Shown: in pieces, positions 41,708 to 50,207 of the stretch
Layout of the letters: every line of letters begins with the position of its first letter
Position numbering within the stretch: the stretch's first letter is position 1
Origin: Micromonospora violae
Lineage (GTDB): Bacteria; Actinomycetota; Actinomycetes; Mycobacteriales; Micromonosporaceae
Assembly: GCF_004217135.1 (NCBI RefSeq)
Contig: NZ_SHKK01000001.1
Coordinates: 5,518,001 to 5,582,000 of the forward strand
DNA: 64,000 bases
Reading direction: 5' to 3'
Made by a program: the position numbers and the translations under genes
Notes under the pieces: model-generated
The model's input: only the letters and a program-made list of their open reading frames with translations
The model's database searches: none
Told to the model about the DNA's origin: nothing

Positions 41708-42664
41708 ATGCGGGCGATCTGGCTACACGAGTTCGGCGGACCCGAGGTGCTGGTGCCCGGCCCCGCACCCGACCCGGTGCCCGGCCCCGGCCAGGTGCTG
41801 ATCGACGTCGCGCACGCGAACATCACCTTCATCGAGACGCAACTGCGCGCCGGTCACCCCGGCCCGTTCCGCCTCACCCCACCACTGATTCCCGGCAACG
41901 GCATCGGCGGGGTGATTGCGGCAGTCGGGTCGGACGTCGACCCGGCGTTGATCGGACGGCGGGTGGTCAGCGCCACCGGAGGTTCCGGCGGTTACGCCGA
42001 ACGCGCGGCCGTGGACGCGTCGGCGCCGATCGCGGTGCCGGCCGGGCTGGCGCTCGACGCGGCGGTCGCGCTGCTGGCCGACGGACGGACCGCCACCATG
42101 CTGATCGAAGCGGTCGGCGTCCGTCCGGGTGACCGGGTGCTGGTGGAAGCCGCGGCCGGCGGCGTGGGGAGCCTGTTGATGCAGCTCGCGGCCCGCGCCG
42201 GGGCCCGGGTGATCGGCGTGGCCGGTGGGCGACGCAAGGTGGACCGGCTACCCGACCTGGGCGCCGAGGTGGCCGTCGACTACCTGCTGCCCGACTGGGC
42301 CGAGCAGGTCCGCGCTGCGGTGGGCGGGGTCGACGTGGTGTTCGACGGGGTCGGCGGCGCGGTGGCCCGAGCCGCCTTCGACCTGCTCCTGCCGGGCGGT
42401 CGGATGGTCAGCTTCGGGTTGGCGAGCGGGGAGTGGTCCCCGGTGTCGGCGGAGGCCGCCACGGCGCGGCAGGTCACCCTGATCCGGCCGGACGTGCCAC
42501 CGGCCCGGCTGCGGGCGTACACCGAACAGGCCCTCTCGGACGCGGCGGCCGGCCGCTTGCGACCGCTCATCGGCCAGCGTTTCCCGTTGGAACGCGCCGC
42601 CGACGCACACGCCGCCATCGAGGCGCGTGGGACGGTCGGCAAGACCCTGCTGGACGTGGCCTGA
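41708..42664 (+). CDS. Zinc-binding/quinone-type medium-chain dehydrogenase
   Basis: A 318-residue MDR enzyme of the quinone oxidoreductase group. IPGNGIGGVIAAVG is the substrate domain mark, and VLVEAAAGGVGSLLMQLAARAGARVIG the NADPH-binding fold. The catalytic zinc cysteine is absent, as in quinone reductases. The substrate is unknown. RBS GAGAGGGG lies before ATG 41708. Confidence 0.9.
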   Translation: MRAIWLHEFGGPEVLVPGPAPDPVPGPGQVLIDVAHANITFIETQLRAGHPGPFRLTPPLIPGNGIGGVIAAVGSDVDPALIGRRVVSATGGSGGYAERAAVDASAPIAVPAGLALDAAVALLADGRTATMLIEAVGVRPGDRVLVEAAAGGVGSLLMQLAARAGARVIGVAGGRRKVDRLPDLGAEVAVDYLLPDWAEQVRAAVGGVDVVFDGVGGAVARAAFDLLLPGGRMVSFGLASGEWSPVSAEAATARQVTLIRPDVPPARLRAYTEQALSDAAAGRLRPLIGQRFPLERAADAHAAIEARGTVGKTLLDVA

Positions 42665-42670
42665 TCGGGC

Positions 42671-43777
42671 TCAGAGGTACATGCCGGTGCGGTGCTCCGA
42701 CTCGTCACGCCGGACCGGCTTGTCACCCTCACCGAAGAACCGCTTGCCACCGAACTCACCGTGCAGACGGTCGTCCAACTCGTCGGCGAGACCGGTCATC
42801 ACCTGCACCGCCAACATCAGATGGGTCGCCTGGAAGTTGCGGCCGAACACCGGGATGGACGCCCAGACGGTGTCGTCGGCGCAGTAGAGGCGGCCGATCG
42901 GCATCCGGTTCGTCAGCTCGGAGAGCCTGACGTAGAGCCGCTCGGTCGGCTCCACCTCGGTGAGCACCGGGGAGAAGACGTCCACCAGGGGCGGATTGTC
43001 CCGCACCCGCACGAAGACCATCGCCGAGCCGGCGCGGATGTTGATGTCGCCGTCCGAGTCGACCTGCAACTGGTCGGTGTCCGACTTCAACATGGTGGAG
43101 ACCACGGTGCGGACCCGATCGGCCAGGTCGAGCACGTCGTCCCGCTCGACCTGGCCGGCGGCCGCCTCGGCCAACGCCTCCTCCAGGTCCGCCTCCACGT
43201 CGGCGTCCGGACCGAACTCGCTGCGCGCGGTGCCCAGCGGGCCCACGGCCAACGGCTCGCCCTCGGCGTCGTGCACCAGGTAGACCAGGAACGCCGGGTG
43301 CGGAGCACCGTAGACGTCCCGAAGCGTGCGGGAGAGCAGCGTGGCGACCTGGGTCGACTCGGCCGCCGTGGCGCTCAGCCCGAAGGAACCGCCGGAGCCG
43401 GCGACCACACCGGGCGGGGACCAACCGAGCGCGACCATGTCGGCCACCGCGCCCCGATCCAGTCGGTAGCCGGCCGGAAGCGCGGCGTTCCCGACGGCCC
43501 GGGCCGACAACACCCGGTCCGCGTCCACGTCGACGCTGATCGAATAGACGGCGTCCCCGGTGCCGGAGGCGGTGGGGTCCAGGGTCACGTCCAGGTGCGC
43601 GCCGACGGGAAGCTCCGGCAGCCGTACGGCGAGCGCGCGAGCGAACTCCCGCCACGCCTCGGTCACCTTCGCCCGCAGGTCGGTGGTGCTGGGCTCGCCG
43701 AGCAGGATCGATTCCGCCGGCTCCGTCGAAGCGCCGGGCAGCTCACCGTGCGGGGCCGAGGGGTGGTCAGCCGTCAT
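42671..43777 (-). CDS. YbjN-type peptide-binding chaperone-like protein (TY-Chap)
   Basis: A 368-residue soluble protein. The C-terminal third (about 210-350) has the YbjN/type III chaperone-like fold: TMLKSDTDQLQVDSDGDINI, RVRDNPPLVDVFSPVL, LYVRLSELTNRMPIGRLY. The N-terminal part is a second, similar-sized domain. The chain ends MYL, a hydrophobic-Tyr-X tail like that of proteasome activators. Function unknown; peptide or protein handling is likely. Confidence 0.8.
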   Translation of the reverse strand: MTADHPSAPHGELPGASTEPAESILLGEPSTTDLRAKVTEAWREFARALAVRLPELPVGAHLDVTLDPTASGTGDAVYSISVDVDADRVLSARAVGNAALPAGYRLDRGAVADMVALGWSPPGVVAGSGGSFGLSATAAESTQVATLLSRTLRDVYGAPHPAFLVYLVHDAEGEPLAVGPLGTARSEFGPDADVEADLEEALAEAAAGQVERDDVLDLADRVRTVVSTMLKSDTDQLQVDSDGDINIRAGSAMVFVRVRDNPPLVDVFSPVLTEVEPTERLYVRLSELTNRMPIGRLYCADDTVWASIPVFGRNFQATHLMLAVQVMTGLADELDDRLHGEFGGKRFFGEGDKPVRRDESEHRTGMYL

Positions 43778-43858
43778 GATCGCCTCCGTCCGTTCCGATC
43801 ACCCTACCCACGCGGCCGGCGGGTTCGATCAGCCCGGACCGGGATCGGACAGCGGCGG

Positions 43859-44125
43859 TCAGGGGGCCGTCGGATCCACCGGCTCGGCACCCAACTCGAC
43901 CGGCCAGGTGCCCGCGAGCGCGCTGAGCCGGGCCGCCGCGTCCGCCGGCTCCGCACCCCGGCCAACCGCCAACCCGAAGAGGTACGCCGTGACCGGCGCC
44001 CCCGGGCGCAGCACCTGGTGGGCGACGTCGCGGGCCAGATCCAGCACCGCCGGCACCGGCACCGAGGCCGGGTCCAGATCCAACTCGGCGCAGACCGCCG
44101 TGACCCAGTCGTCCATCACCGTCAT
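43859..44125 (-). CDS. DUF6457 protein
   Basis: An 88-residue helical protein. VMDDWVTAVCAELDLD and VLDLARDVAHQVLRPGAPVTAYLFG are the marks of DUF6457, a family found next to mobA-type genes in actinobacteria. The ATG at 44125 overlaps the mobA stop by 4 bp (ATGA), so the two are coupled. It is probably a molybdenum-cofactor accessory protein, by position only. Confidence 0.82.
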   Translation of the reverse strand: MTVMDDWVTAVCAELDLDPASVPVPAVLDLARDVAHQVLRPGAPVTAYLFGLAVGRGAEPADAAARLSALAGTWPVELGAEPVDPTAP

Positions 44126-44862
44126 CGCGCCCACTCCTCTGCCCGGCGTACGTCCTCGTCAGTGTCGCAGTCGAACCACGGCGGCGGGCCCTCGCCGGAC
44201 CAGCGCACCTCCCGCACGACGAGACCGGCGAGCAGTGCCCGGACCGGGGCTCCGGACAGGCTGCCGCCCCGCTCGACCGTCAACCGATTCAACGCCGCCC
44301 GCAGTGCGGCGACCCGCCAGACACCGCAGAGCGACTGCCGCCGCCCGTCCCCGTCCACGAAACACGCCCCGTCCGGTTGCCGCTCGCCGCCGCCGAGGTC
44401 GTCGCGGGCCGGCGCGAGGTGGCCGCGGGCCGGCGCGAGGTCGCCGCGGGCCGGCGCGAGGTCGCCGCGGGCCGGTGGTGCGGGCGCGGGGCCGCCGCCC
44501 GCCGATTCGGTGTCGGGGGTCTGCTGGTCGAGGTGTTTCAGCAGGTCCCCGATGGCGGCCCGGGTGAGCAGCGGCAGGTCGGCCGCGAGCAGCGCGACAA
44601 GGCTGGTGTCTGAATCCAGCAGCGCCAGGCCGGCTGCGGCTGCGGCGACCGGGCCCCCGCCGGGCGGATCCTCCCGGACCACCCGGACACCCATCGGCAC
44701 GGCATCGGCTGCACCGACAACCACACGCGACGTCGCGTCGGCGACGGCGGCCAGCACCCGGTCGCGCATGGGCTGGCCGCCGACCGGGAGCGCAGGCTTG
44801 TCGACCCCGCCCATCCGTCGGGCGGCCCCACCCGCGAGCACCACAGCGGCGTACGTCTCCAC
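44122..44862 (-). CDS. mobA: Molybdenum cofactor guanylyltransferase-like NTP transferase
   Basis: A 246-residue nucleotidyltransferase. [17 protein letters not shown] is the MobA nucleotide loop, LLAADLPLL the metal site. MobA attaches GMP to molybdopterin. A hydrophilic insert at about 122-158 carries a seven-residue repeat (APARGDL and variants) encoded by 21-bp units. FdhD, MoaA and MoaD homologues lie nearby, supporting a molybdenum role. A coupled DUF6457 gene follows. Confidence 0.82.
   Translation of the reverse strand: METYAAVVLAGGAARRMGGVDKPALPVGGQPMRDRVLAAVADATSRVVVGAADAVPMGVRVVREDPPGGGPVAAAAAGLALLDSDTSLVALLAADLPLLTRAAIGDLLKHLDQQTPDTESAGGGPAPAPPARGDLAPARGDLAPARGHLAPARDDLGGGERQPDGACFVDGDGRRQSLCGVWRVAALRAALNRLTVERGGSLSGAPVRALLAGLVVREVRWSGEGPPPWFDCDTDEDVRRAEEWAR
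44404..44475. repeat. 21-bp tandem repeat inside mobA
   Basis: Three full units starting GCGGGCCGGCGCGAGGT lie at 44404-44424, 44425-44445 and 44446-44466, with a partial fourth to 44475. They differ at only one or two positions, and encode a repeated seven-residue block in frame. Confidence 0.85.
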
Positions 44863-44868
44863 CCGGCC

Positions 44869-44874
44869 ACGGTA
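44869..44874 (-). promoter_or_regulatory. -10 box (TACCGT), likely leaderless mobA transcript
   Basis: On the minus strand TACCGT ends 6 nt before the GTG at 44862. Confidence 0.45.
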
Positions 44875-44937
44875 GCCGGGACCAGTCCACGCCAGGTGTC
44901 CGGCGACTGCGCCAACCCGGCACGGCGGACGACTGTC

Positions 44938-45015
44938 ATGATCGACTCGGATTTGCTGAAATCGCGGTGTCCCGGCGCCGGGGACACCCCGATTTCAAGA
45001 AGCACGAGTGGATCA
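44938..45015. repeat. Family-B palindrome, copy 2
   Basis: Left arm 44938-44973 starts ATGATCGACTCG and right arm 44981-45015 ends CGAGTGGATCA. The two pair over most of their length with a GGCGCC centre. The layout and outer ends match copy 1 at 10388-10468. It lies between the divergent mobA and fdhD genes, so here it is not a simple convergent terminator. Confidence 0.8.
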
Positions 45016-45071
45016 CCTTCCGATGGCCAGTGGCCGTGCGGGCGTGCCGGCGCGGGGTGGAGGATGGCGGA

Positions 45072-45938
45072 ATGGGACGGGCAACTGATCGACGTGGCGT
45101 ACTCCGGATCGACCTGGACGCGGTGACCACCGGGCGTGGGTTGGCCCGCCGACCGGACACGCTCGCCGTGGAGGAGCCGCTGGAGATCCGGGTCGGCGCG
45201 GCCGGTCCCGGTCGACGCCGGCCCCTCGCCGTCACGATGCGTACCCCCGGCGACGACCTGGACCTGGCCATCGGATTCCTGCTGACCGAAGGGTTGATCC
45301 GGTCGACCGACGACGTGCTGACCGCGCAGCTCTGCGCCGGCGCGGAGACGCCGAACACGTACAACGTGGTGGACGTGGTGCTCGCCCCCGGCGTACCGGA
45401 ACCGACCACCGACCCGTCCCGGAACTTCTACACGACCAGTTCCTGTGGGGTCTGCGGCAAGGCCAGCATCGACGCGGTACGGACCCGGTCGCTCTTCCCG
45501 GTCTCGGCGGATCCGCTCAGCGTGCCGGCCACGTTGCTCGTCGACCTGCCCGACCGGCTGCGCGCCGCCCAGCGCGGCTTCGACCGGACCGGCGGGCTGC
45601 ACGCGGCAGGGCTGTTCACCCCCGACGGCGAGCTGGTGGTGCTACGGGAGGACGTGGGCCGGCACAACGCCGTGGACAAGGTGGTCGGCTGGGCCGTACG
45701 GGAACGCCGGCTACCGCTCGCCGGGCACCTGCTGCTGGTCTCCGGACGGGCCAGCTTCGAGCTGACCCAGAAGGCGTGGATGGCGGGTCTGCCGCTGCTG
45801 GCCGCGGTCTCCGCCCCGAGCACCCTCGCCGCCGAACTGGCCGACGAGGCGGGGATGACGCTCGTCGGCTTCCTGCGCGGCCGAACCATGAACGTCTACG
45901 CCGGGCCGCACCGGATCACCGTGGAGCAGCCAGTCTGA
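45072..45938 (+). CDS. fdhD: FdhD sulfurtransferase for formate dehydrogenase
   Basis: A 288-residue protein needed for formate dehydrogenase activity: it passes sulfur to the molybdenum cofactor. The cysteine motif [12 protein letters not shown] (about 130-141), [15 protein letters not shown] and [17 protein letters not shown] are diagnostic. ATG 45072 is preferred over longer starts. Formate dehydrogenase genes are not in this window. Confidence 0.94.
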   Translation: MGRATDRRGVLRIDLDAVTTGRGLARRPDTLAVEEPLEIRVGAAGPGRRRPLAVTMRTPGDDLDLAIGFLLTEGLIRSTDDVLTAQLCAGAETPNTYNVVDVVLAPGVPEPTTDPSRNFYTTSSCGVCGKASIDAVRTRSLFPVSADPLSVPATLLVDLPDRLRAAQRGFDRTGGLHAAGLFTPDGELVVLREDVGRHNAVDKVVGWAVRERRLPLAGHLLLVSGRASFELTQKAWMAGLPLLAAVSAPSTLAAELADEAGMTLVGFLRGRTMNVYAGPHRITVEQPV

Positions 45939-45941
45939 CGC

Positions 45942-46649
45942 TCAACGATCGAGCAGGCTGAACAGGTCCAGCCGGGCGGCGGCGTCGCGGGCGATCAGGA
46001 AACCGGCGATGCCGAGGACCCAACCCAACGCGCCGCCCGCCTTCGTGACGATCCAGGTGTTCAGGCGGGCCAGCACCGGCTCGACGAGTCGCGGGCGGGC
46101 CACCCGGGCACCCAGCAACAACACCGCCGGCAGCACCATGACCAGGCAGTATCCGGTGAGCAGCCCCAGCACGCTCGCCGCTCCGACCCCCGAGGTGGCC
46201 AACAGGCCCACCGCTCCGAGGTACGGGAGCATGGTCGCCACCTCGGCGAGCGCCGCGAGCAGCGCGAGCCCGACCAACCAGCGGGCCGACGAATCTCCGG
46301 CGGTGGCCCGGTCCCGCCACCGCAACACACCACCGGTACGGGGACGTCGCTTGCCGTCGTAGCGGAAGCTGAGCGCCAGCATTCCCACACCCAGGACGAG
46401 TTGCGCCCAGAGGACACCCCGGTTGTCCAGGGCGCCGCCCAGCGCGTCACCCAAGCTACTGCCGCCCCGGACCAGCAGCAGACCCACCGCGAGGTAGAAC
46501 GCCGCGATGGTGGCGAGGTAGCCGAGGATCCGACGGGCGTTGACCGGCCCGGGGGCGAGCAGCAGCCAGACCGGGATGAAGAGGGTGCCGATGCTGGTGC
46601 TGTCGATCAACGCCAGCCCGGCCAGCGACAGCAGCAACTCGGGGGTCAT
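45942..46649 (-). CDS. GAP/Sap-family membrane protein
   Basis: A 235-residue protein with about six membrane segments. LLLSLAGLALIDSTSIGTLFIPVW at the start and the LLGARVARPRL-type loops match the GAP (Sap, sulfolipid-addressing-type) family of actinobacteria, thought to help export small lipids or glycopeptidolipids. ATG 46649 (MTPELLLSL) is favoured over a longer start. Confidence 0.78.
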   Translation of the reverse strand: MTPELLLSLAGLALIDSTSIGTLFIPVWLLLAPGPVNARRILGYLATIAAFYLAVGLLLVRGGSSLGDALGGALDNRGVLWAQLVLGVGMLALSFRYDGKRRPRTGGVLRWRDRATAGDSSARWLVGLALLAALAEVATMLPYLGAVGLLATSGVGAASVLGLLTGYCLVMVLPAVLLLGARVARPRLVEPVLARLNTWIVTKAGGALGWVLGIAGFLIARDAAARLDLFSLLDR

Positions 46650-46828
46650 GTCATACCACCAGGGAGAACGGACACGAAGACAATTCTCTGGCGGTGGTGA
46701 CCGGGTTGCGTCGGCCGTGGTCAGGAGCGACGCGTACATCCTTTGACGGAGGGCGTCGCCGGAGGAACCCGCCCCGGGCGATCGACCTCGGGGGACGAGG
46801 GATCAGCGCCAGGGCGGGAATCGGTGGG

Positions 46829-47074
46829 CTATCGAGCCTTGACCCAGCCGGTGAAACGTTCGGTCAGGCCATCCGGAGTCTTGCCGCCGTACAGCTCAGT
46901 GAGGTGTTCGGTTGCTTCGGCTTGCAGTGCCTTCAGGTGCTCGACCAACTCGTCGGGTCGACCGCGGTAACGGCCGAGCAGGCGCAGTTTGGCGACCGAG
47001 CAGGGCCAGGCGATCCCGCAGGTGCGGCAGCGCCACGCCGGCTTGACCAGCGGGTGTTCCGCGTTCTCGGTCAT
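46829..47074 (-). CDS. Small cysteine-motif protein of the WhiJ-type locus
   Basis: An 81-residue protein: a C-X2-C-X5-C group (WRCRTCGIAWPCSVAKLRLL) near residues 16-24, then a helical part with LLGRYRGRPDELVEHLKAL and a closing LTERFTGWVKAR. Small proteins of this type sit beside XRE-DUF5753 and DUF397 genes in many actinobacteria; the role is unknown. The cysteines could bind a metal. Its ATG overlaps the stop of a short upstream frame by 4 bp. Confidence 0.75.
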   Translation of the reverse strand: MTENAEHPLVKPAWRCRTCGIAWPCSVAKLRLLGRYRGRPDELVEHLKALQAEATEHLTELYGGKTPDGLTERFTGWVKAR

Positions 47075-47127
47075 CGGCCGGCCCGCACTGGTGCGCGTCG
47101 CGTCGTGGGCTTCGGCTTGTCCGGCAT
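47071..47127 (-). CDS. Very small coupled ORF (18 residues), possible leader peptide
   Basis: ATG 47127 follows GAGGGGGA by a few bases and encodes a very basic 18-residue peptide (PDKPKPTTRRAPVRAGR). Its TGA overlaps the next ATG (ATGA, 47071-47074). An in-frame ATG at 47175 would give 34 residues. It may couple translation of the 81-residue gene or may be a real small protein; nothing else supports it. Confidence 0.35.
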   Translation of the reverse strand: MPDKPKPTTRRAPVRAGR

Positions 47128-47326
47128 GGCTTCCCCCTCATCGTTGGGAGGGGCCGCCTCTGAGTGCTCGCCCATGAGGCGGCCCCGGCACGTACGCGAC
47201 CGCCGGGTCTCGGGTAGTCCCTGCCGGCCGCGCCGTCTCAGACACACACTTCCAAGGGTTGTCAGCCGAATACACTGCGTAGCAATATCTCCTGTGGACG
47301 TCTCGGACGAACTGGAGGGGACACGG

Positions 47327-48076
47327 ATGAATCGCGCAGTCGCTGAAGCGATGTCAAAATCCGGCCTGACCGCCGACAGTCTCGCCGCCCAGATCGGGGT
47401 TGATCCCAAGACGGCGGCCAAGTGGGCGAACCCTGGACGGATTCCGCAGACGCGGCACCGGTCGAAGGTCGCCGAGGTTCTGGGCCGCGACGAGGAGGAC
47501 CTCTGGCCCGACTTGTACAAGCGGCGCGAGCCGGCGTGGTTCCGGCCGTGGACGGACATCGAGCGCGAGGCCGTGGGGCTGCGGTACTACGAGTCGGCAG
47601 TCATTCCCGGCCTGCTGCAAACCGAGGCGTACGCGCGAGCGGTGTTGAGCAGCGGGCTCTGGGCCGACGACGACCTGGAAGCGCACGTGGAAACACGCCT
47701 CCGCCGCCAGGCCGCCGTGTTCGACCGGCCCCGCCCGCCGTTGAGCGTCTTCGTCATCGACGAGGCCGCGCTGCGCCGGGGCAGGCCCGACATCATGGCC
47801 GAGCAGCTCGACCACCTGATCGCGCTCGCCGAGCGGCCGGCCGTGATGATCCACGTCCTCCCCCTGACGGCTGGCTTCCACCCCGGCCAGGCCGGACCGT
47901 TCGTCATCGCCAGCACGCCGGACGGCGGCGACGTCGGCTACCTCGACGACCAGGCGGCCGGACGCCTCAGTAATGACGTTGCTCCGCTCTGGGCGGTCTG
48001 GGATAGCGTGAGGTCGTTAGCGCTACCGCGAGACCTGACCATCGACCTGATGAGAGCGCGAGCATGGATGACCTGA
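47327..48076 (+). CDS. XRE-family regulator with DUF5753 (WhiJ-like)
   Basis: A 249-residue regulator. A short helix-turn-helix (about 1-50; MSKSGLTADSLAAQIGVDPKTAAKW) is followed by the DUF5753 domain (EREAVGLRYYESAVIPGLLQTEAYARAVL, then VIDEAALRR and VLPLTAGFHPG). Such proteins work with a small DUF397 partner encoded next to them, as in the WhiJ/BldB developmental systems. GGAGGGG is 6 nt before ATG 47327. It overlaps the DUF397 gene by 13 bp. Confidence 0.92.
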   Translation: MNRAVAEAMSKSGLTADSLAAQIGVDPKTAAKWANPGRIPQTRHRSKVAEVLGRDEEDLWPDLYKRREPAWFRPWTDIEREAVGLRYYESAVIPGLLQTEAYARAVLSSGLWADDDLEAHVETRLRRQAAVFDRPRPPLSVFVIDEAALRRGRPDIMAEQLDHLIALAERPAVMIHVLPLTAGFHPGQAGPFVIASTPDGGDVGYLDDQAAGRLSNDVAPLWAVWDSVRSLALPRDLTIDLMRARAWMT

Positions 48077-48267
48077 CCGGCGCCCGTTGGCGCAAGAGCA
48101 CCCGCAGCAGCTCGAACGGTGGCAACTGCGTCGAGGTGGCCGACAACCTGCCGGGTGTCGTGCTCGTACGCGACACCAAGGACCGGGACGGCGGCACGCT
48201 GACGTTCGAGCCGGCCGCCTGGGCGGGCTTCGTCCGGCTGGCGAGGGAGATCGGCCCCGTCGGCTAG
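48064..48267 (+). CDS. DUF397 protein
   Basis: A 67-residue protein with the DUF397 pattern: ARWRKSTRSSSNGGNCVEVA, VLVRDTKDRDGGTLTF and AWAGFVRLAR. DUF397 proteins pair with XRE-DUF5753 regulators and relieve or modulate them. It starts inside the regulator gene. Confidence 0.95.
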   Translation: MDDLTGARWRKSTRSSSNGGNCVEVADNLPGVVLVRDTKDRDGGTLTFEPAAWAGFVRLAREIGPVG

Positions 48268-48285
48268 GGCTCGCCCGGTCACCCG

Positions 48286-48684
48286 TCAGGTCAGTTCGAG
48301 GATGCTCCAGTTGGTAGGGAGCACCTTCGCCGCCACCTTGGGCTGCACGGTCGCGTAGTGCGCCTCGTGGGTGAGTGCCGCGCGGGCGGCATGGCCGAAC
48401 GAGATGTCCCCGTCCACCGCGCGGGCCAACGTGCCGGTGTCTCGCACGTCCTCGGCGTCGAGCGGCAGCAGACGGATCATCGGGGCGCTCATCATCAGAG
48501 CCAGTAGCGCGGCATCGACCTCGTCGACCACGCTCGTGAAGGCCGCCGCCAGGCAGGTCGCTGGGACAGCAATCTGCCGGCCCTCGTCGGCGACCTCCAG
48601 CATCAACTCCCCCACCGAGACGTTGCCCTCGAGGTAGGCCGTCAACGCCGACGCGTCGAGCACGACCGCGATCTCATCGCTCAT
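48286..48684 (-). CDS. PIN-domain protein (VapC-like toxin)
   Basis: A 132-residue PIN-like protein. VVLDASALTAYL provides the first catalytic aspartate (D10). The other acidic positions are not in their usual context: the region normally holding a glutamate reads VPATCLAAAF, and the late motif reads VDGDISFGHAA. It may be a divergent branch or a weakened nuclease. Its ATG overlaps the antitoxin stop by 4 bp, as in VapBC pairs. Confidence 0.75.
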   Translation of the reverse strand: MSDEIAVVLDASALTAYLEGNVSVGELMLEVADEGRQIAVPATCLAAAFTSVVDEVDAALLALMMSAPMIRLLPLDAEDVRDTGTLARAVDGDISFGHAARAALTHEAHYATVQPKVAAKVLPTNWSILELT

Positions 48685-48932
48685 CCGGCACGCCCCAACA
48701 TCCGACGCCCCTCGGCCAGGGCGTCCGCCGGAATCGGCGTCGCCAGGCGCTCCCGCCACCGCGCCCGGCCCGCCTCGGTCACCTCGATGCCGGCTCGGCG
48801 CAGCACCTCGTCGAGGTGCGTCCGGCCCATCTGGGCCCGCACCGCCGCGGTGATGGCGGCCGAGACGTTGGGCTGCTGGTCGAGCCATTCCGCGACGTCG
48901 TCGGGGAGGCTCACGGAGCGCTTCACGGTCAC
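48681..48932 (-). CDS. Ribbon-helix-helix antitoxin (VapB-like)
   Basis: An 83-residue protein. VKRSVSLPDDVAEWLDQQ and VSAAITAAVRAQM form a ribbon-helix-helix domain, and the basic, helical C-terminus would cover the toxin. GTG 48932 is used; GTG 48926 is possible. It comes first in the pair, as antitoxins usually do, and palindromic sites stand just upstream. Confidence 0.78.
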   Translation of the reverse strand: MTVKRSVSLPDDVAEWLDQQPNVSAAITAAVRAQMGRTHLDEVLRRAGIEVTEAGRARWRERLATPIPADALAEGRRMLGRAG

Positions 48933-48942
48933 GTCCGCCAGC

Positions 48943-48974
48943 CTACCAATTCTGGTAGCACCAACGGTATTACC
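48943..48974. promoter_or_regulatory. Palindromic operator upstream of the antitoxin gene
   Basis: CTACCA-N4-TGGTAG (48943-48958) and GGTA-T-TACC (48966-48974) lie 10-45 bp before the antitoxin start. Repeated TACC/GGTA half sites suit an autorepressing ribbon-helix-helix protein. Confidence 0.55.
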
Positions 48975-48990
48975 AGGCCGGAGAGTCTTG

Positions 48991-50034
48991 TCAGCGGCGG
49001 CCACGTCGGCTCCTCTTCCGGGGGCGGATGACCCCGGGCATACCGACCGACGGCCAGCCGTCCAGTTCGGCCGGGGGCACGCCGCGCCGGAGCAGGTCGT
49101 CCAGCAGCACAGCGAGCGAGTAGTCGGGGTGCACGTCGAGCGTGCGTTCGAGCGCGACCGCCGCCAACGCGCCCTGCCCAGCGCGCCAGGCGGCGAACGC
49201 CAGCAGCGCACCGGGAGCCGCGGCCATCTCCGGTTCGGCCCGGCGCAGCACGTCGGTCCAGAGGGCGATGTCCCGGTCCCGGCCGTCGGTGCGTTCCCAC
49301 GCGTGGTCGCGGACCGGCAGGTGGGTCATCAGCAGGCTCAGCCAGGCCACCTCGTCGTCGTCGAGCCGCTCACCACGCCGCTGCCGGCGCTGGGCCTCGC
49401 GGACCGCGGCCACCCCGGCGGCGCGCAGCGCGCGAGCACCGAGCAGGTCGCTCTCAGGCGCCTGCCCGACCAGCTCGGCCAGTCTGAGCTGGGCGCGGGC
49501 GGTGGCCGCGCGGGCCGCGTCCCGGGCCGGGCCGTCCACCGGTGCCACCTGCGCCACCAGGGCGGCGCGGTCGGGGAGTGCGACCTGGCCGGCGAAGACC
49601 GCCGAGGCGGTCACCCGGTTGACGGTCGGGTCGTAGCGGCGGCCCTCGGGCGGGCAGCAGTCGGGCTCGGTGCAGAGATAGGACCACCAGCGGCCATCGG
49701 TCACCCGCAGCGCGTCGAGCACGTGCATCCCGACGTCGCTCAACGTGTCGCGCACCGCGTCCACGGCCGGCGTGACCCGCTCCGGTTGCCCGTAACCCAC
49801 CACGGTGGCGGCCTCCGCGCCCTGCCGGCGGATCACCCCGGCCAGGTGCTCGGCGAACCCGCCCAGGTCGGTCGGGTCAGGCAGGTCCATCCGGGCGGCA
49901 AAGATGATCTGTCGGCCGACCAGCGCCACGGCGACCACGCTGTCGGTGGGATGAAACCCGAGCAGGTACGGCACCGCGGCGATCAGGTCGGCGGGTGAGC
50001 GGACGGCGAGCTGAGGGCGTTCGGTCGAGGTCAT
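48991..50034 (-). CDS. DUF4192-family protein
   Basis: A 347-residue soluble protein. VRSPADLIAAVPYLLGFHPTDSVV is the diagnostic start of DUF4192, and the C-terminus ends in a basic tail (RKRSRRGRR). The middle has a C-X4-CC pattern (LCTEPDCCPPEGR), also typical. The family is nearly limited to actinobacteria and has no known role. A DnaA-box pair lies just upstream. Confidence 0.93.
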   Translation of the reverse strand: MTSTERPQLAVRSPADLIAAVPYLLGFHPTDSVVAVALVGRQIIFAARMDLPDPTDLGGFAEHLAGVIRRQGAEAATVVGYGQPERVTPAVDAVRDTLSDVGMHVLDALRVTDGRWWSYLCTEPDCCPPEGRRYDPTVNRVTASAVFAGQVALPDRAALVAQVAPVDGPARDAARAATARAQLRLAELVGQAPESDLLGARALRAAGVAAVREAQRRQRRGERLDDDEVAWLSLLMTHLPVRDHAWERTDGRDRDIALWTDVLRRAEPEMAAAPGALLAFAAWRAGQGALAAVALERTLDVHPDYSLAVLLDDLLRRGVPPAELDGWPSVGMPGVIRPRKRSRRGRR

Positions 50035-50074
50035 GTCGGAAGCCTGCGGCGGGGGCGCCGGGTCGGGCCACCCC

Positions 50075-50100
50075 TGTGGACGACACGCGGCTTATCCACA
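50075..50100. promoter_or_regulatory. Inverted DnaA-box-like pair
   Basis: TGTGGACGA (50075-50083, reverse complement TCGTCCACA) faces the exact box TTATCCACA (50092-50100) across 8 nt, between the divergent DUF4192 and fructosamine-kinase genes. Confidence 0.5.
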
Positions 50101-50195
50101 GTTACTGAGCGTGTTTTCCCTGCTCAGGCCACACCTACGAGTGCGGAAAGAGCGCCGATGTCGGCGGGCGACACCTGGCTGTCGCACGCAGCGGT

Positions 50196-50201
50196 TACCG
50201 T
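50196..50201 (+). promoter_or_regulatory. -10 box (TACCGT), likely leaderless kinase transcript
   Basis: TACCGT ends 6 nt before the ATG at 50208. Confidence 0.45.
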
Positions 50202-50207
50202 GCGCTG

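Noticed and set aside
42692..44875. A 727-codon + strand frame across the YbjN, DUF6457 and mobA genes
   Set aside because: It crosses three real minus-strand genes and has no domain.
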